In this document: in pieces, positions 6,916 to 15,772 of the stretch
How the letters are laid out: every line of letters starts with the position of its first letter
Position numbering within the stretch: position 1 is the stretch's first letter
Source of the DNA: Brevibacterium yomogidense
Lineage (GTDB): Bacteria > Actinomycetota > Actinomycetes > Actinomycetales > Brevibacteriaceae
Direction of reading: 5' to 3'
DNA length: 64,000 nucleotides
Assembly (NCBI RefSeq): GCF_900163715.1
Contig: NZ_FWFF01000013.1
Coordinates: 1 to 64,000, forward strand
The notes under the pieces: model-generated
Database searches by the model: none
Told to the model about the DNA's origin: nothing
What the model saw: only the letters and a program-made list of their open reading frames with translations
Position numbers and translations under genes: made by a program

Positions 6916-8169
6916 TCACTCCGCCTGGTCGAATGTCGCGTCCGCCCGTGCCACGGAGAACGCTGCGCCGGTCTCGTCCGATCTGCACGAGACACCGGTC
7001 TCCTCCGACGAGCAGGTCATCCCGTGTGCCGTGATCGTCTGTCCGTACTCCAAGGGCTCAGCGTCCGCGGGGAACTCCGCGGGTGTGCAGGAGAACCCTG
7101 CACCGTCGCGGTTCGCCACGACGATCGAGCCCCATTCCGCCATCTCGCAGCTGTCCGGCGCGGCGGGGGGTGAGTAGTCGAAGCTCTTCACCACGCAGCG
7201 AGCGCGCTCCGCATCGATGGTGCACCCGATGTTGCCCGACGGGGTGGCGAACGATTCGGTGTCTGCCCCCGGCGCCGCGGTCCCGTCGTCCGATTCGTCG
7301 ACGAGGCCGCCTTCTCCCGTGGAGTCGTCCGTCGCCGGAGGCGGCGGTGCGGCCTGCTGCGACTGTCCGCCGTCCCGCGTCACGGCATCGACGAGGATCC
7401 AGCCCCCGATCCCCACGACGATAAGCGCGGACAGCACGACGAACGCGATCGCGAGCACCGGCATGCGGCGCTTGCGCCGCACCGGCTCGGCTTGCCCTGC
7501 TGCCGCGTAGCCGCCGCCCGCGGCAGGCGGGGGCGCAGTGGGCTTGGCGGGCGGTGCGGGGTGCCCGCTCTGCACCGCGTACCCCGCAGCCGCGGGGTAT
7601 CCCGCAGGGGCGGTGGACGGAGCGGCGTGGGGCGGAGCCGTCTGCGGCGCTGCGGGAGCAGCGTGGGGCTGCGCAGCGTGCGGCGCTGTCGGAGGGGCGT
7701 CGGGTGCTGACGGCGCCGGATGCGACGGGACGTGCGCGGAGAACACCCCCGGCGGAGCCTGTTCCTGTGCCCGCGCATCGTCCGCCGCACCCGCAGGCGG
7801 TGCCTGGACCGCGTCGCCGCTGCCCTCGCGCGGGCCGTCCAGCGCTTCGATCCGCGAGGAGGCCGCCAACTGGCGCAGGTCCTCCATCGACATCATCTGG
7901 GTGGACTCGCCGTCATCCTCCGCGGCACGACGCCGAGCCTCCGCCACATCGCCGGGGCTCAGAGCCTGCGTGTCCGCATCCTCTGCGGGAGGAACCTGTT
8001 GGCCGCGGTCAGCACTGCGGTGGCCGCCGGCATTCGCCTGACCGGCATCTGCTCGCCCTGCAGCGGCGCGCGACTGATCGATGAAGATCTGCGTCGTGAG
8101 CGACGGATCCTCAGGCGCGTGGGGCTGACGGCGCGGCGGTGGGTGCTGCGGCGGAGGTGGAACAGACAT
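6916..8169 (-). CDS. Pro/Ala-rich single-pass membrane protein, DUF6636-like
   Basis: A 417-residue protein. Residues 1-235 are cytoplasmic and rich in Pro, Ala and Gln, with a short helical patch around MMSMEDLRQLAASSRIEAL (about 92-110). RRKRRM followed by one membrane segment (about 236-263) fixes the orientation with the N-terminus inside. The outer domain begins FATPSGNIGCTI and contains four more cysteines in C-V, SC-TP, TC-SS and SC-RS contexts, matching the small disulfide-bonded DUF6636 domain. The function of that family is not known. It is first gene upstream of leuA but transcription probably restarts at the leuA leader. Confidence 0.7.
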   Translation of the reverse strand: MSVPPPPQHPPPRRQPHAPEDPSLTTQIFIDQSRAAAGRADAGQANAGGHRSADRGQQVPPAEDADTQALSPGDVAEARRRAAEDDGESTQMMSMEDLRQLAASSRIEALDGPREGSGDAVQAPPAGAADDARAQEQAPPGVFSAHVPSHPAPSAPDAPPTAPHAAQPHAAPAAPQTAPPHAAPSTAPAGYPAAAGYAVQSGHPAPPAKPTAPPPAAGGGYAAAGQAEPVRRKRRMPVLAIAFVVLSALIVVGIGGWILVDAVTRDGGQSQQAAPPPPATDDSTGEGGLVDESDDGTAAPGADTESFATPSGNIGCTIDAERARCVVKSFDYSPPAAPDSCEMAEWGSIVVANRDGAGFSCTPAEFPADAEPLEYGQTITAHGMTCSSEETGVSCRSDETGAAFSVARADATFDQAE

Positions 8170-8260
8170 AGTGACGACATCCTACGACGGCGAACCTCCA
8201 TGAACGCTCAGACGGAGCGTCAGCCGTGACTCACGCCTCACCGGGTGGAAGACTGGGCAT

Positions 8261-9172
8261 ATGCACGGATTCCGCACTGCCGGCACGCTCCGCAGGTCAC
8301 CCCGCCCTGCGCCGGTGGTGACCCTCGCCCTCGTCAGTGCATGCGCCGCAGCGATCCTCGCCGTGCCCACCACCGCTCCGGCGGTGCACGCGGCACCCGC
8401 AGGAGTCGGCGCCGACTCCCGCACGTTCCCCGCTCCCGCGCAGCGTGCGGCGGTCCACTTCGACGCACCGCTCCAGCGAGCTCCGGACCTCCTCGACGCG
8501 TCCGCGGACGACGTGTCCCACGGGTCGTCTCCTGCACCGACCGACGACGCATCCGCGGATGCCGTGTCCACGGTCGACGCGCTCACAGACCCAGCGACCG
8601 GACTGGGGCCGGAGACGGCCGCGCAGGTACCGGACGACTCGACGCAGGTCCTCATCGCCTCGGGCGCGGACGACGATTCCACCGAGACCCGGCTGTCGCT
8701 CTGGGAACGGGCTGACGACGTCTGGACCCGGACCGCGACGATGGCCGGGCACAACGGCGGCAGCGGATGGCGGGAGGACCGCCGCGAGGGCGACAGGACC
8801 TCCCCCGCCGGCGTCTTCAGCCTCAGTGACGCGGGCGGCTACCTGGCCGACCCCGGATCGCTCCTGCCGTATCACCGCGACGAGGGCCTGCGCAGCGGCG
8901 CGGAGGCCGTGTACGGCGACGGTTACGCGTCCGTCTTCGACTACGTGATCGCGATCGACTACAACCGGAAGACCGGGGTCGCACCCACGGAGAACACCCG
9001 GCCCATGGGCTGGGACGCGGGTGGGAAGATCTGGCTCCACGTCGAGCACGGGAACCCCACACGCGGCTGCATCGCACTCCCGGAGGAGGATATGGAGTTC
9101 CTCCTCACCACCCTCGACCCCGACAGATCTCCCCACATCACGATGGGGAGTGAGGAGTACCTCGCACAGTGA
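8261..9172 (+). CDS. Secreted L,D-transpeptidase-family protein (YkuD)
   Basis: A 303-residue exported protein. The N-terminus has an Arg-rich start, a hydrophobic core VTLALVSACAAAILAV and Ala-X-Ala cleavage sites near 45. A low-complexity linker follows to about 120. The catalytic part has GDRTSPAGVFSL and ends with HGNPTRGC: His263 and nucleophile Cys270, the YkuD signature. Such enzymes make 3-3 cross-links in peptidoglycan or attach proteins. This sequence is closer to the YafK/ErfK-like branch that lacks a LysM domain, so the substrate is uncertain. Its stop overlaps the GTG start of the next gene (GTGA). Confidence 0.85.
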   Translation: MHGFRTAGTLRRSPRPAPVVTLALVSACAAAILAVPTTAPAVHAAPAGVGADSRTFPAPAQRAAVHFDAPLQRAPDLLDASADDVSHGSSPAPTDDASADAVSTVDALTDPATGLGPETAAQVPDDSTQVLIASGADDDSTETRLSLWERADDVWTRTATMAGHNGGSGWREDRREGDRTSPAGVFSLSDAGGYLADPGSLLPYHRDEGLRSGAEAVYGDGYASVFDYVIAIDYNRKTGVAPTENTRPMGWDAGGKIWLHVEHGNPTRGCIALPEEDMEFLLTTLDPDRSPHITMGSEEYLAQ

Positions 9173-10002
9173 ATCAGCCCATGAATCACCCCATCGAGCT
9201 CTCACAGCTGCACCCCGACCACCGGCCGCTGCCCGCGACCGCTGACGAGGCCGACCTCGTCCGGCTCTACCTCGACCGGAGCGATGCGCCGCGGGGCGGC
9301 CTCCACGACGCGGACTCCGCGCGCCCCTGGGTCCGCGCCAACATGGTCTCCACGGTCGACGGCGCCGTCACCGGAGCGGATGACCGGTCGGGCTCCATCT
9401 CCTCGCCGGCGGACAAACGGGTCTTCTCCGTCCTGCGCTCGATCGCCGACGCCGTCATCGTGGGTGCGGGCACCGCCCGGGCCGAACGGTACACACGACT
9501 GCACGCGAAGACGCGGCACGCCGACCAGCGCGGCGACCGGGGGCAGGACGCCGCGCCGCTGCTCGTCCTCGTGTCCCGGTCCGGGCAGGTGGATCTGGAC
9601 AGGCTCGACGAAGCGGGCAGCGGCGGAGTCGTCCTGCATGCGTCGCGTGAGCAGTGCGGCCCTGCTCGCCGTGCCGAGCTCGTCGAACAGCTGGGCGAGG
9701 ACTCGGTGGTCCTCCACGACGCTGCGGTGGAACCCCGTGCCGTGATCGACGATCTGCGCCGGCGGGGCTGTCGCGAGGTCGTGCACGAAGGCGGTCCGGC
9801 GCTGCTGGGGACGTGGATCGGGAAGGGCGCCGTGGACGAACTCTGCCTCACGACGTCTCCCCTGCTCGCCGGAGTCCCCGACCCCCAGTCACCCCGTGGT
9901 CTGCTCGACGGCCATGCCGGGGACGCCCCCGTCCCGCTGTCGCTGCTGAGCCTGGTCACGGACGGCTCCGCACTCATCCAGCGCTGGGGACTGCCGACGT
10001 AG
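9169..10002 (+). CDS. RibD C-terminal / dihydrofolate reductase-like reductase
   Basis: A 277-residue pyrimidine-reductase family protein. It contains RPWVRANMVSTVDGAVTG, the substrate/NADPH part of the RibD_C fold, DAVIVGAGTARAERY, and EVVHEGGPALLGTWI near the end, all typical of NADPH-dependent reductases acting on riboflavin or deazaflavin precursors. There is no deaminase domain and no riboflavin gene nearby, so the actual substrate is unknown. GTG start at 9169 overlaps the stop of the transpeptidase gene, suggesting cotranscription. Confidence 0.8.
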   Translation: MNQPMNHPIELSQLHPDHRPLPATADEADLVRLYLDRSDAPRGGLHDADSARPWVRANMVSTVDGAVTGADDRSGSISSPADKRVFSVLRSIADAVIVGAGTARAERYTRLHAKTRHADQRGDRGQDAAPLLVLVSRSGQVDLDRLDEAGSGGVVLHASREQCGPARRAELVEQLGEDSVVLHDAAVEPRAVIDDLRRRGCREVVHEGGPALLGTWIGKGAVDELCLTTSPLLAGVPDPQSPRGLLDGHAGDAPVPLSLLSLVTDGSALIQRWGLPT

Positions 10003-10046
10003 ACGTCGGCGCCTGCTCTGCCCCCACGGGAGACTCTCCCGCCGCC

Positions 10047-10916
10047 TCAGTCGGCAGTGCGCACGAGCTGCTCCAGGGGCAGTGCGGCGGCATCATCGGC
10101 CGGGCGCGACAGGAACAGGTCGCAGTGGTACCAGCCGTCCTCCTCCAGACCCCGTGTGTCCAGACCCAGGGCGCGCACCGTGCGCACGGCGGTGTCCTGC
10201 TCCTCCTGCGAGTCGAACCGGCGCTGCCGGAACGTGGTGCCGGACAGCTTCTCGGTCACCATTCCGTGGCCTGCCAGCGTTTCAGCGATCGAGTCGTAGG
10301 GATACATGCGCAGCACGAAAGCGGCGATCCACGGCTTGCGTCCGTCCGGCAGGGCACTCACCAGGCGGTCGAAGGTGCGCTCCGTGACATAGCCGACCCC
10401 GCCGGTGATGGTGAACAGGCTGACATCACGCAGGCCGGCGACGAGTTCTGCCGAGGGCTCGTCCTCCTCCAGGTTCTCCACCCAGCCGTCCGTGTGCAGA
10501 CCGACCTGGGTCGTGTAGGCGACGGCTTCGGCTGACACGTCGAGACCGAGCACCTCGGGGGCCTCGGGCAAGCGGTGCTCGGAGTAGAACGCATGATCGG
10601 CATCGGCCATGGCCTCCGCATCGAGGCCTGACAGAGAGTCATCGGAGTACCGCTCGTAGAGGGCCAGGCGAGTCAGATCCGTGGTGAGCAGTGCGGCGTT
10701 GATCCCGTAGGAGCAGCAGATGTCGAGGATCGGACCCTGGTCTGCCGGCGCTGCGGCGAGCTGGGCCCGGCGGACGGCGTTGAACACCGGTCGTGCGTGT
10801 TCCGGGATCTGGTATTCCAGAGCGCCGAGCACTCTGTAGTACTCGCGCGGGTCCGGCCGATTGTAGAGATGAGTGAAATCCGCCTTCGCGTACTCCACCG
10901 AACAGTCTGTCGTCAT
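10047..10916 (-). CDS. Class I SAM-dependent methyltransferase
   Basis: A 289-residue protein with an SAM-binding motif I of unusual sequence, ILDICCSYGINAALL (about 63-77), where most enzymes have a Gly-rich loop. An acidic strand end LGLDVSAEAV fits motif II, and LFTITGGVGYV fits motif IV. The first 60 residues contain DFTHLYNRPDPREYYRVL. It resembles uncharacterised bacterial methyltransferases; the substrate cannot be told. It converges on the reductase gene with only 44 bp between. The two adjacent cysteines in motif I could affect cofactor binding or redox sensitivity. Confidence 0.75.
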   Translation of the reverse strand: MTTDCSVEYAKADFTHLYNRPDPREYYRVLGALEYQIPEHARPVFNAVRRAQLAAAPADQGPILDICCSYGINAALLTTDLTRLALYERYSDDSLSGLDAEAMADADHAFYSEHRLPEAPEVLGLDVSAEAVAYTTQVGLHTDGWVENLEEDEPSAELVAGLRDVSLFTITGGVGYVTERTFDRLVSALPDGRKPWIAAFVLRMYPYDSIAETLAGHGMVTEKLSGTTFRQRRFDSQEEQDTAVRTVRALGLDTRGLEEDGWYHCDLFLSRPADDAAALPLEQLVRTAD

Positions 10917-10984
10917 GCATGTCCTCCTTCTCCTGTGTCCTACGCTATAGAAGAAAGTTCAACAAGCAGAACCCAGCGTCGCCG

Positions 10985-12199
10985 TCACAGATCCAGTTTT
11001 GACTCGAGGAAGTTCGCCACGTCGTCCTCCCACCGCTCCGGCTCCACGTTCCACTCCTTCGTGTGGGCGGCGGTGTCATAGGCCGGCATCGTCACCAGGT
11101 CGAAGCGGACGCGGGCCAGAGCGTGCGAGGGGCCCGATGGGACGAACTGATCATCGTCGGAGTGGATGAGGAGCACGGGCTTGTCGAGCTCTGCTGCACG
11201 CGTCACCCAATCCAGCCGCTCCAGATCGATGGGAGTCTCCAGGCCCGTGATCGACCGCGCCCACGGGCGGGTGATCATGTCGAGCGTGAGGCGCGCGATG
11301 GGGGTCGGCAGGTAGTTCAGGCGCGCCTGGTTGTCGAGCACGTCGTGCCAATCGACGACGGGACCGTCCAGCACCAGCCCCACGATGAAGCCGCGATTGC
11401 GTCCCCGGGAAGCCGCTTGGAACGCGATCGCACCGCCCATCGACCACCCGAAGACGACGACCTGCCGTGCGCCGTGGGCACGCGCATAGTCGATCGCGAC
11501 ATCGACATCGAACCATTCGGTGTCGCCCAGCCCGTAGCGGGAGTGCCCGCCATCGCGCACCTCCGCGTCATTGCGGTAGGACATCGCGATGGAGGGCATC
11601 CCGATCGAGTCCAGCACACGGCCGGCCCTCAGGACCTCGGCCCGGGTCGCGCCGCGGCCGTGGACCAGGATCGCCCAGGTGTCGAGCGGTGCCGGGTCCG
11701 CCGTCGGCAGCAGCCACGCCGGCAGCTCACCGACGTCGGACTGCAGGACGATGTCCTCGTAGGGGATGTCCAGCTGCGCCGGATGGGTGAAGACCGTCCC
11801 GGTCCACCGGCCCCGGCGAGCCGCCGTGAGGTCGCCGGAGATCACCGAGGCGACACGACGAGCGACGGTCCGCGAGACCGGATCGTATTCGAGGATCTCC
11901 CCCACCTGCGCGAGACCGCGGCCGCTGTCGAACGTGATCCCGTAGGTGCCGGGGAGGATCGTGTCCTTCGTCGCCGGGAGATGGATGACCAGTTCGTCGT
12001 CGAACCCCGACACGTGGAGGATGTCGAGGTCCTCCGGCTGGTTCTCCGGAACGACGATCCGCCGCGCGAAGTAGACCGCGAGACCCGACGAGGCGACTGA
12101 CACCAGTGCTGCGGCACCGGCGGCCACCCCCGCAGTCGTCACAGCGGCGCGCAGCGCCTTCTCACGCAGTCCGAGATCCCTCGAGGTGTCCTGGCCCAT
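10985..12199 (-). CDS. Membrane-anchored alpha/beta hydrolase
   Basis: A 404-residue protein. One hydrophobic segment (about 17-45, with Ala/Val/Gly repeats) anchors the N-terminus. A beta-rich stretch to about 185 precedes the hydrolase fold, which shows the oxyanion loop AILVHGRGATR, the nucleophile elbow VFGWSMGGAIAF (Ser), an acid region VLLIHSDDDQFVP, and a C-terminal catalytic His candidate in DTAAHTKEWN. ATG at 12199 is chosen because the upstream extension of the open frame runs through tandem repeats. Substrate unknown; the family includes esterases and cell-envelope lipases. Confidence 0.8.
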   Translation of the reverse strand: MGQDTSRDLGLREKALRAAVTTAGVAAGAAALVSVASSGLAVYFARRIVVPENQPEDLDILHVSGFDDELVIHLPATKDTILPGTYGITFDSGRGLAQVGEILEYDPVSRTVARRVASVISGDLTAARRGRWTGTVFTHPAQLDIPYEDIVLQSDVGELPAWLLPTADPAPLDTWAILVHGRGATRAEVLRAGRVLDSIGMPSIAMSYRNDAEVRDGGHSRYGLGDTEWFDVDVAIDYARAHGARQVVVFGWSMGGAIAFQAASRGRNRGFIVGLVLDGPVVDWHDVLDNQARLNYLPTPIARLTLDMITRPWARSITGLETPIDLERLDWVTRAAELDKPVLLIHSDDDQFVPSGPSHALARVRFDLVTMPAYDTAAHTKEWNVEPERWEDDVANFLESKLDL

Positions 12200-12298
12200 G
12201 ACCCACGATCCTACCGGCGAAGGCTGAGCGGCGGGAGTCCGGCCCACGATCCTTCCGCCCCCGCGAACACAGTGCGAGCGACCGCGCATCGCGCATGC

Positions 12299-12349
12299 GG
12301 AGGTCCCACCAGCGCGGAGGTCCCACCAGCGCGGAGATCCCACCAGCAG
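12299..12349. repeat. Tandem 17-bp repeat, three copies
   Basis: GGAGGTCCCACCAGCGC twice exactly and a third copy with three changes (GGAGATCCCACCAGCAG), in the gap between the divergent hydrolase and msrB genes. Perfect tandem units in an intergenic gap suggest slippage-prone DNA. Confidence 0.85.
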
Positions 12350-12444
12350 GGAACACCTGGCGACCGCGGGCCGTTACGCTGGTGTGCACCCCACGCGGGT
12401 GAGCACACCATCCGACAGCACCGACGAAGGACGAGGGACCGGAA

Positions 12445-12870
12445 GTGGACGACGACACGACGACACCGACCGCTGCGCGCACAGAGGCCGACTGGCGGGA
12501 GATCCTCACTCCGGAGGAGTACCACGTGCTGCGCGAGGCCGGGACGGAGAGGCCCTTCTCCGGGGAGTACGAGAACGACCCCACGATCGGCGTCTACGCC
12601 TGCCGCGCGTGCGGCGCTGAGCTGTTCCGCTCGGAGACGAAGTTCGACGCTGCCTGTGGCTGGCCCTCGTTCTACGCGCCGCTGGCAGAGGACCGCGTCC
12701 GCTACATCAAGGACACGACCATGGGGATGGAGCGGGTGGAGGTCCGCTGCGCGACCTGCGAGTCCCACATGGGCCATGTGTTCGGCGGCGAGGGCTTCGC
12801 CACCCCCACTGACCTGCGCTACTGCATGAACTCACTCAGCCTCCGCCTCGTCGCGGACACCGCCGAGTGA
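12445..12870 (+). CDS. msrB: Peptide-methionine (R)-S-oxide reductase
   Basis: A 141-residue MsrB, which reduces the R form of methionine sulfoxide in proteins with thioredoxin. Zinc ligands CRAC (about 52-55) and CATC (about 98-101) and the catalytic Cys127 in RYCMNSLSL are all present; the usual resolving Cys position is occupied differently, so a single-Cys or alternative resolving mechanism is possible. The conserved ACGWPSFY and HMGHVF boxes are intact. GTG start at 12445 with ACGAGG upstream. It overlaps the next gene by 4 nt (GTGA). Confidence 0.95.
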   Translation: MDDDTTTPTAARTEADWREILTPEEYHVLREAGTERPFSGEYENDPTIGVYACRACGAELFRSETKFDAACGWPSFYAPLAEDRVRYIKDTTMGMERVEVRCATCESHMGHVFGGEGFATPTDLRYCMNSLSLRLVADTAE

Positions 12871-13466
12871 CGGACCGGCAGTCCGTCAGGCATCCGGTCG
12901 TGTCGACCGCTGAAGCCGGTTCCGGCACGCGCACCGTCTCCGCGGACGGCTGGGTCCTCACATCCACGAGCGGGCTCACGCTGCCGGAGCTCTACGGGAT
13001 CCTCCAGCTGCGCAGCCGGGTGTTCATCGTCGAGCAGGAATGCGTGTACCTCGACCTGGACGGCGTCGACCTCCTGCCCGACACCCTGCACCTCTTCCTC
13101 CCCGCGGAGGGACCTGTCCTGCGCCCTGCTGAGGACTCCCACGGCGGGGACACCGGTCTGAGCGCGGAGCCCCAGGCCTATGCGCGGATCCTCCCGGACG
13201 GATACGAGGACGGCCCCGCCGCGCGTCCCGGGGCGCGCAGCGTGGGCCGAGTCGTCACCTCTCCTGATGCCCGCGGCCGAGGCCTCGGTCGCCTGCTCCT
13301 GCAGGAGACAGTTCGCCTGTTCGGCCAGCAGGACCTGACGCTCAACGCGCAGTCTCATCTGGTCGGCTACTACGGTGGCTGCGGCTTCTCCGTGTCCGGA
13401 CCGGGATTCCTGGAGGACGGCATCCCCCATGTGCCGATGCACCGTCCCGGCTCCCCGGGAGCCTGA
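12867..13466 (+). CDS. GNAT-family N-acetyltransferase (ElaA-like)
   Basis: A 199-residue protein. ELYGILQLRSRVFIVEQECVYLDLDGVDLLPDTLHLF is the ElaA-type N-terminal half (residues about 45-80). The acetyl-CoA loop is GRVVTSPDARGRGLGRLLLQETV (about 123-145), with R-x-x-G-x-G/A spacing. An acidic insertion of about 30 residues with unknown role separates the two parts. Acceptor unknown. GTG start overlaps msrB, so both are probably one transcript. Confidence 0.8.
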   Translation: MTDRQSVRHPVVSTAEAGSGTRTVSADGWVLTSTSGLTLPELYGILQLRSRVFIVEQECVYLDLDGVDLLPDTLHLFLPAEGPVLRPAEDSHGGDTGLSAEPQAYARILPDGYEDGPAARPGARSVGRVVTSPDARGRGLGRLLLQETVRLFGQQDLTLNAQSHLVGYYGGCGFSVSGPGFLEDGIPHVPMHRPGSPGA

Positions 13467-13480
13467 CGCCTCACCTGCAG

Positions 13481-13527
13481 GCAGGAGGAGGGCGGGCGGA
13501 TCACGGATCCGCCCGCCCTCCTCCTGC
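13481..13527. terminator. 22-bp perfect hairpin between convergent genes
   Basis: The arms at 13481-13502 and 13506-13527 are exact complements around the loop ACG. It lies between the ends of the GNAT gene (plus) and chdC (minus) and can serve both. Confidence 0.85.
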
Positions 13528-13543
13528 TCCAGGATCTCCCGGA

Positions 13544-14254
13544 TCAGCGCCAGTCGGAGATGATGTCGACCAGTTCGCGGCGAGGACCCGTGAAGAACGG
13601 GATCTCCTCGCGCACGTGCAGTCGGGCCTTCGTGTCGCGGAGGTCCCGCATGAGATCGACGATGCGGTCCAACCGATCCGCTTCGAACGCGAGCACCCAT
13701 TCGTAGTCGCCCAGTGCGAACGCTGACAGGGTGTTGGCCTTCACATCCTTGTAGCCGGCGGCGGCCATGCCGTGGTCACGCAGCATCTGCGACCGCTCCT
13801 CCGGCGGCAGCATGTACCACTCGTACGACCGGACGAACGGATACACGCAGATGTAGTCGCCCGCCACGTCGTCTGTGAGGAGCGCCGGCAGGTGCGCCTT
13901 GTTGAACTCCGACGGGCGGTGCACCGCCATGGCCGACCACACCGATTCGAGTGCCGCACCCAGGCGCGACCGGCGCACAGCGGAGTACGCCTTCTGGATG
14001 AGCTCCGGAGTGGGCGCGTGCCACCAGAACATGATGTCCGCGTCCGCGCGGAATGCGGACACGTCGTAGATGCCTCGCACGACGAGGCCCTGCTGCTCGA
14101 GCGGTGCGAGGGACTCCTTCACCTCGTCCGCGACGGCCGCACGATCCTCATCGCCCAGGTCGTCGGCGATGGCGAAGACCGAGTACGCGATGTAGCGGAT
14201 CTCCTCGTTCAGCTTCTCGATCTGGTCTGACGTGGGCTGTGTGTATTCGCTCAA
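13544..14254 (-). CDS. chdC: Coproheme decarboxylase (HemQ/ChdC)
   Basis: A 236-residue member of the chlorite dismutase fold that decarboxylates coproheme III to heme b with hydrogen peroxide, the last step of the coproporphyrin-dependent route in Gram-positive bacteria. The box ICVYPFVRSYEWYMLP carries the catalytic tyrosine, and the C-terminal part has NTLSAFALGDYEWVLAFE, typical of the actinobacterial form. It ends the minus-strand run hemE-hemY-chdC; spacing to hemY is 58 nt and contains a short imperfect duplication of GTGGGTGGCTG. Confidence 0.95.
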   Translation of the reverse strand: MSEYTQPTSDQIEKLNEEIRYIAYSVFAIADDLGDEDRAAVADEVKESLAPLEQQGLVVRGIYDVSAFRADADIMFWWHAPTPELIQKAYSAVRRSRLGAALESVWSAMAVHRPSEFNKAHLPALLTDDVAGDYICVYPFVRSYEWYMLPPEERSQMLRDHGMAAAGYKDVKANTLSAFALGDYEWVLAFEADRLDRIVDLMRDLRDTKARLHVREEIPFFTGPRRELVDIISDWR

Positions 14255-14312
14255 GGAATCCTCCGTGTGGTGGGTGGCTGGCTCGTAGTGGGTGGCTGAC
14301 TCGCTGCGGTCA

Positions 14313-15767
14313 TCAGGACAGGAGGCGGTCGACGGTGCTGCGGGCGCGCCCGATGCAGGCGGGGATGCCGACGCCCTCCAGGTAGCTGCCGGTCACCGCG
14401 ATGCCCGGCAGGTCAGCGGCTGCGGCATCGATCGATCCGACGAGCTGTGCGTGGCCGGGGCGGTACTGGGGCAGCGCGCGCTCCCATCGCTTGACCTCCG
14501 CGTGGACGAGGTCGCCCTCGTAGCCCGTGTGCTCCCGCCACTCCGCGAAGGCGGTGTCGAGGAGTGTCTCGTCGTCCTGCAGGGTCCATGCTTCGTCCCC
14601 TCTGCGTCCGATGCTCACCCGGACGACGTGATGGTGCTCCGGAAGCGCGTCCGCCATCCAGGGCCACTTGTTCGAGGAGAAGGTCGAGGCCTTCACGAGT
14701 CCGCCTGCGCTGGGCGGGACCAGGAACCCGGAGCCCTCGAGGCCCGCTCCGCTGTCACGCATGACACCGGTGAGGACCGCGGATGTCGCGTAGTCGATCT
14801 GCTGGAGCAGCGCGGTGAGCCCGCCTGCTGCGCTGTCACCGGAATCCGGGGATCCGGCCGACAGGACATCGTGTGCGGCCCATGCCGGGAGCGCGACGAT
14901 GACGGCGTCGAACGCCTCAGCACCGGCGTCAGTGGAGACAACGGGCGCACGGCCCCCTGGGGTCACCGCACGGACGCGCGTGCCCAGCCGCAGGACTGCG
15001 GCGCGTGCGCTCAGTGCGTCGGTGAGAGCTGTGACGAGGCCGTTGATCCCGCCTGGCAGCGACAGGAAGACCGGCGGCGGCTCCTGTTCACCGCCGGCTG
15101 CCGTGGGTGCCGGCGCACGCCAGCCGGCTCCGGGGATGTCCGCGCCCGAGGTCCGGGTGCGGGCCGCCAGCACCTCCGCCACCGCCTCGCGCACGGACGT
15201 GCCTGCGCGAGCCGCCGGGAGGAGAGCCGGCAGCGTCGCCTCGAGTGACAGTTCCCGGCATCGGCCCGCATAGACGCCTCCGATGAGCGGATCGAGCACG
15301 CGGTCGACGAGCTCATCGCCCAGTCGCGCCGCGAGGAAGTCGCCGCACGACACGTCGCCCTCGATCGCGGGTGTCAGCACTTCTGCGTGCGCACGGGCGA
15401 TCCCTTCCTCACTGAGGACGCCCCTGAGTGACTCAGGATCCGCGGGAACACCCATGAGGGTCCCCGCCGGGATGGGCGCAGGACCCCGGGGGGTGATGAG
15501 CCGCGAGCCATGGGCGCGGGACGGAAAGACCGGGCTGAGTCCGAGCTCCTCGACCAGTCCGCGGGCCTCCGGACGGCGGTGGAGGGAGGCCTCCGCGCCG
15601 TCGTCCGCACCGACCGGCAGGTGCCCACCGAGGTCGGTGCGCGACAGGCAGCCTCCCGCGATCTCCGCCGATTCGAAGACTGTCACGTCCGCGCCCCTCT
15701 GCAGAGCGGCGTATGCCGCCGTCAGGCCGGAGACTCCAGCGCCGACGACGGCGATCGACTGCGGCAT
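14313..15767 (-). CDS. hemY: Coproporphyrinogen/protoporphyrinogen III oxidase
   Basis: A 484-residue FAD enzyme. The N-terminal dinucleotide loop is AVVGAGVSGLTAAYAALQRGADVTVFES (GxGxxG), and the C-terminal VTGSYLEGVGIPACIGRA is the second FAD box of the family. With ChdC present, the likely reaction is coproporphyrinogen III to coproporphyrin III, so cgoX would be an equally good symbol. ATG at 15767 lies 5 nt after the hemE stop; no strong RBS is visible, so it may be coupled to hemE translation. Confidence 0.93.
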   Translation of the reverse strand: MPQSIAVVGAGVSGLTAAYAALQRGADVTVFESAEIAGGCLSRTDLGGHLPVGADDGAEASLHRRPEARGLVEELGLSPVFPSRAHGSRLITPRGPAPIPAGTLMGVPADPESLRGVLSEEGIARAHAEVLTPAIEGDVSCGDFLAARLGDELVDRVLDPLIGGVYAGRCRELSLEATLPALLPAARAGTSVREAVAEVLAARTRTSGADIPGAGWRAPAPTAAGGEQEPPPVFLSLPGGINGLVTALTDALSARAAVLRLGTRVRAVTPGGRAPVVSTDAGAEAFDAVIVALPAWAAHDVLSAGSPDSGDSAAGGLTALLQQIDYATSAVLTGVMRDSGAGLEGSGFLVPPSAGGLVKASTFSSNKWPWMADALPEHHHVVRVSIGRRGDEAWTLQDDETLLDTAFAEWREHTGYEGDLVHAEVKRWERALPQYRPGHAQLVGSIDAAAADLPGIAVTGSYLEGVGIPACIGRARSTVDRLLS

Positions 15768-15772
15768 GCGGA

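Noticed and set aside
10021..10046. CGGGAGA-C-TCTCCCG stem between convergent genes as a terminator
   Set aside because: The arms leave a centre of one base, so the real stem is short; too weak to call.
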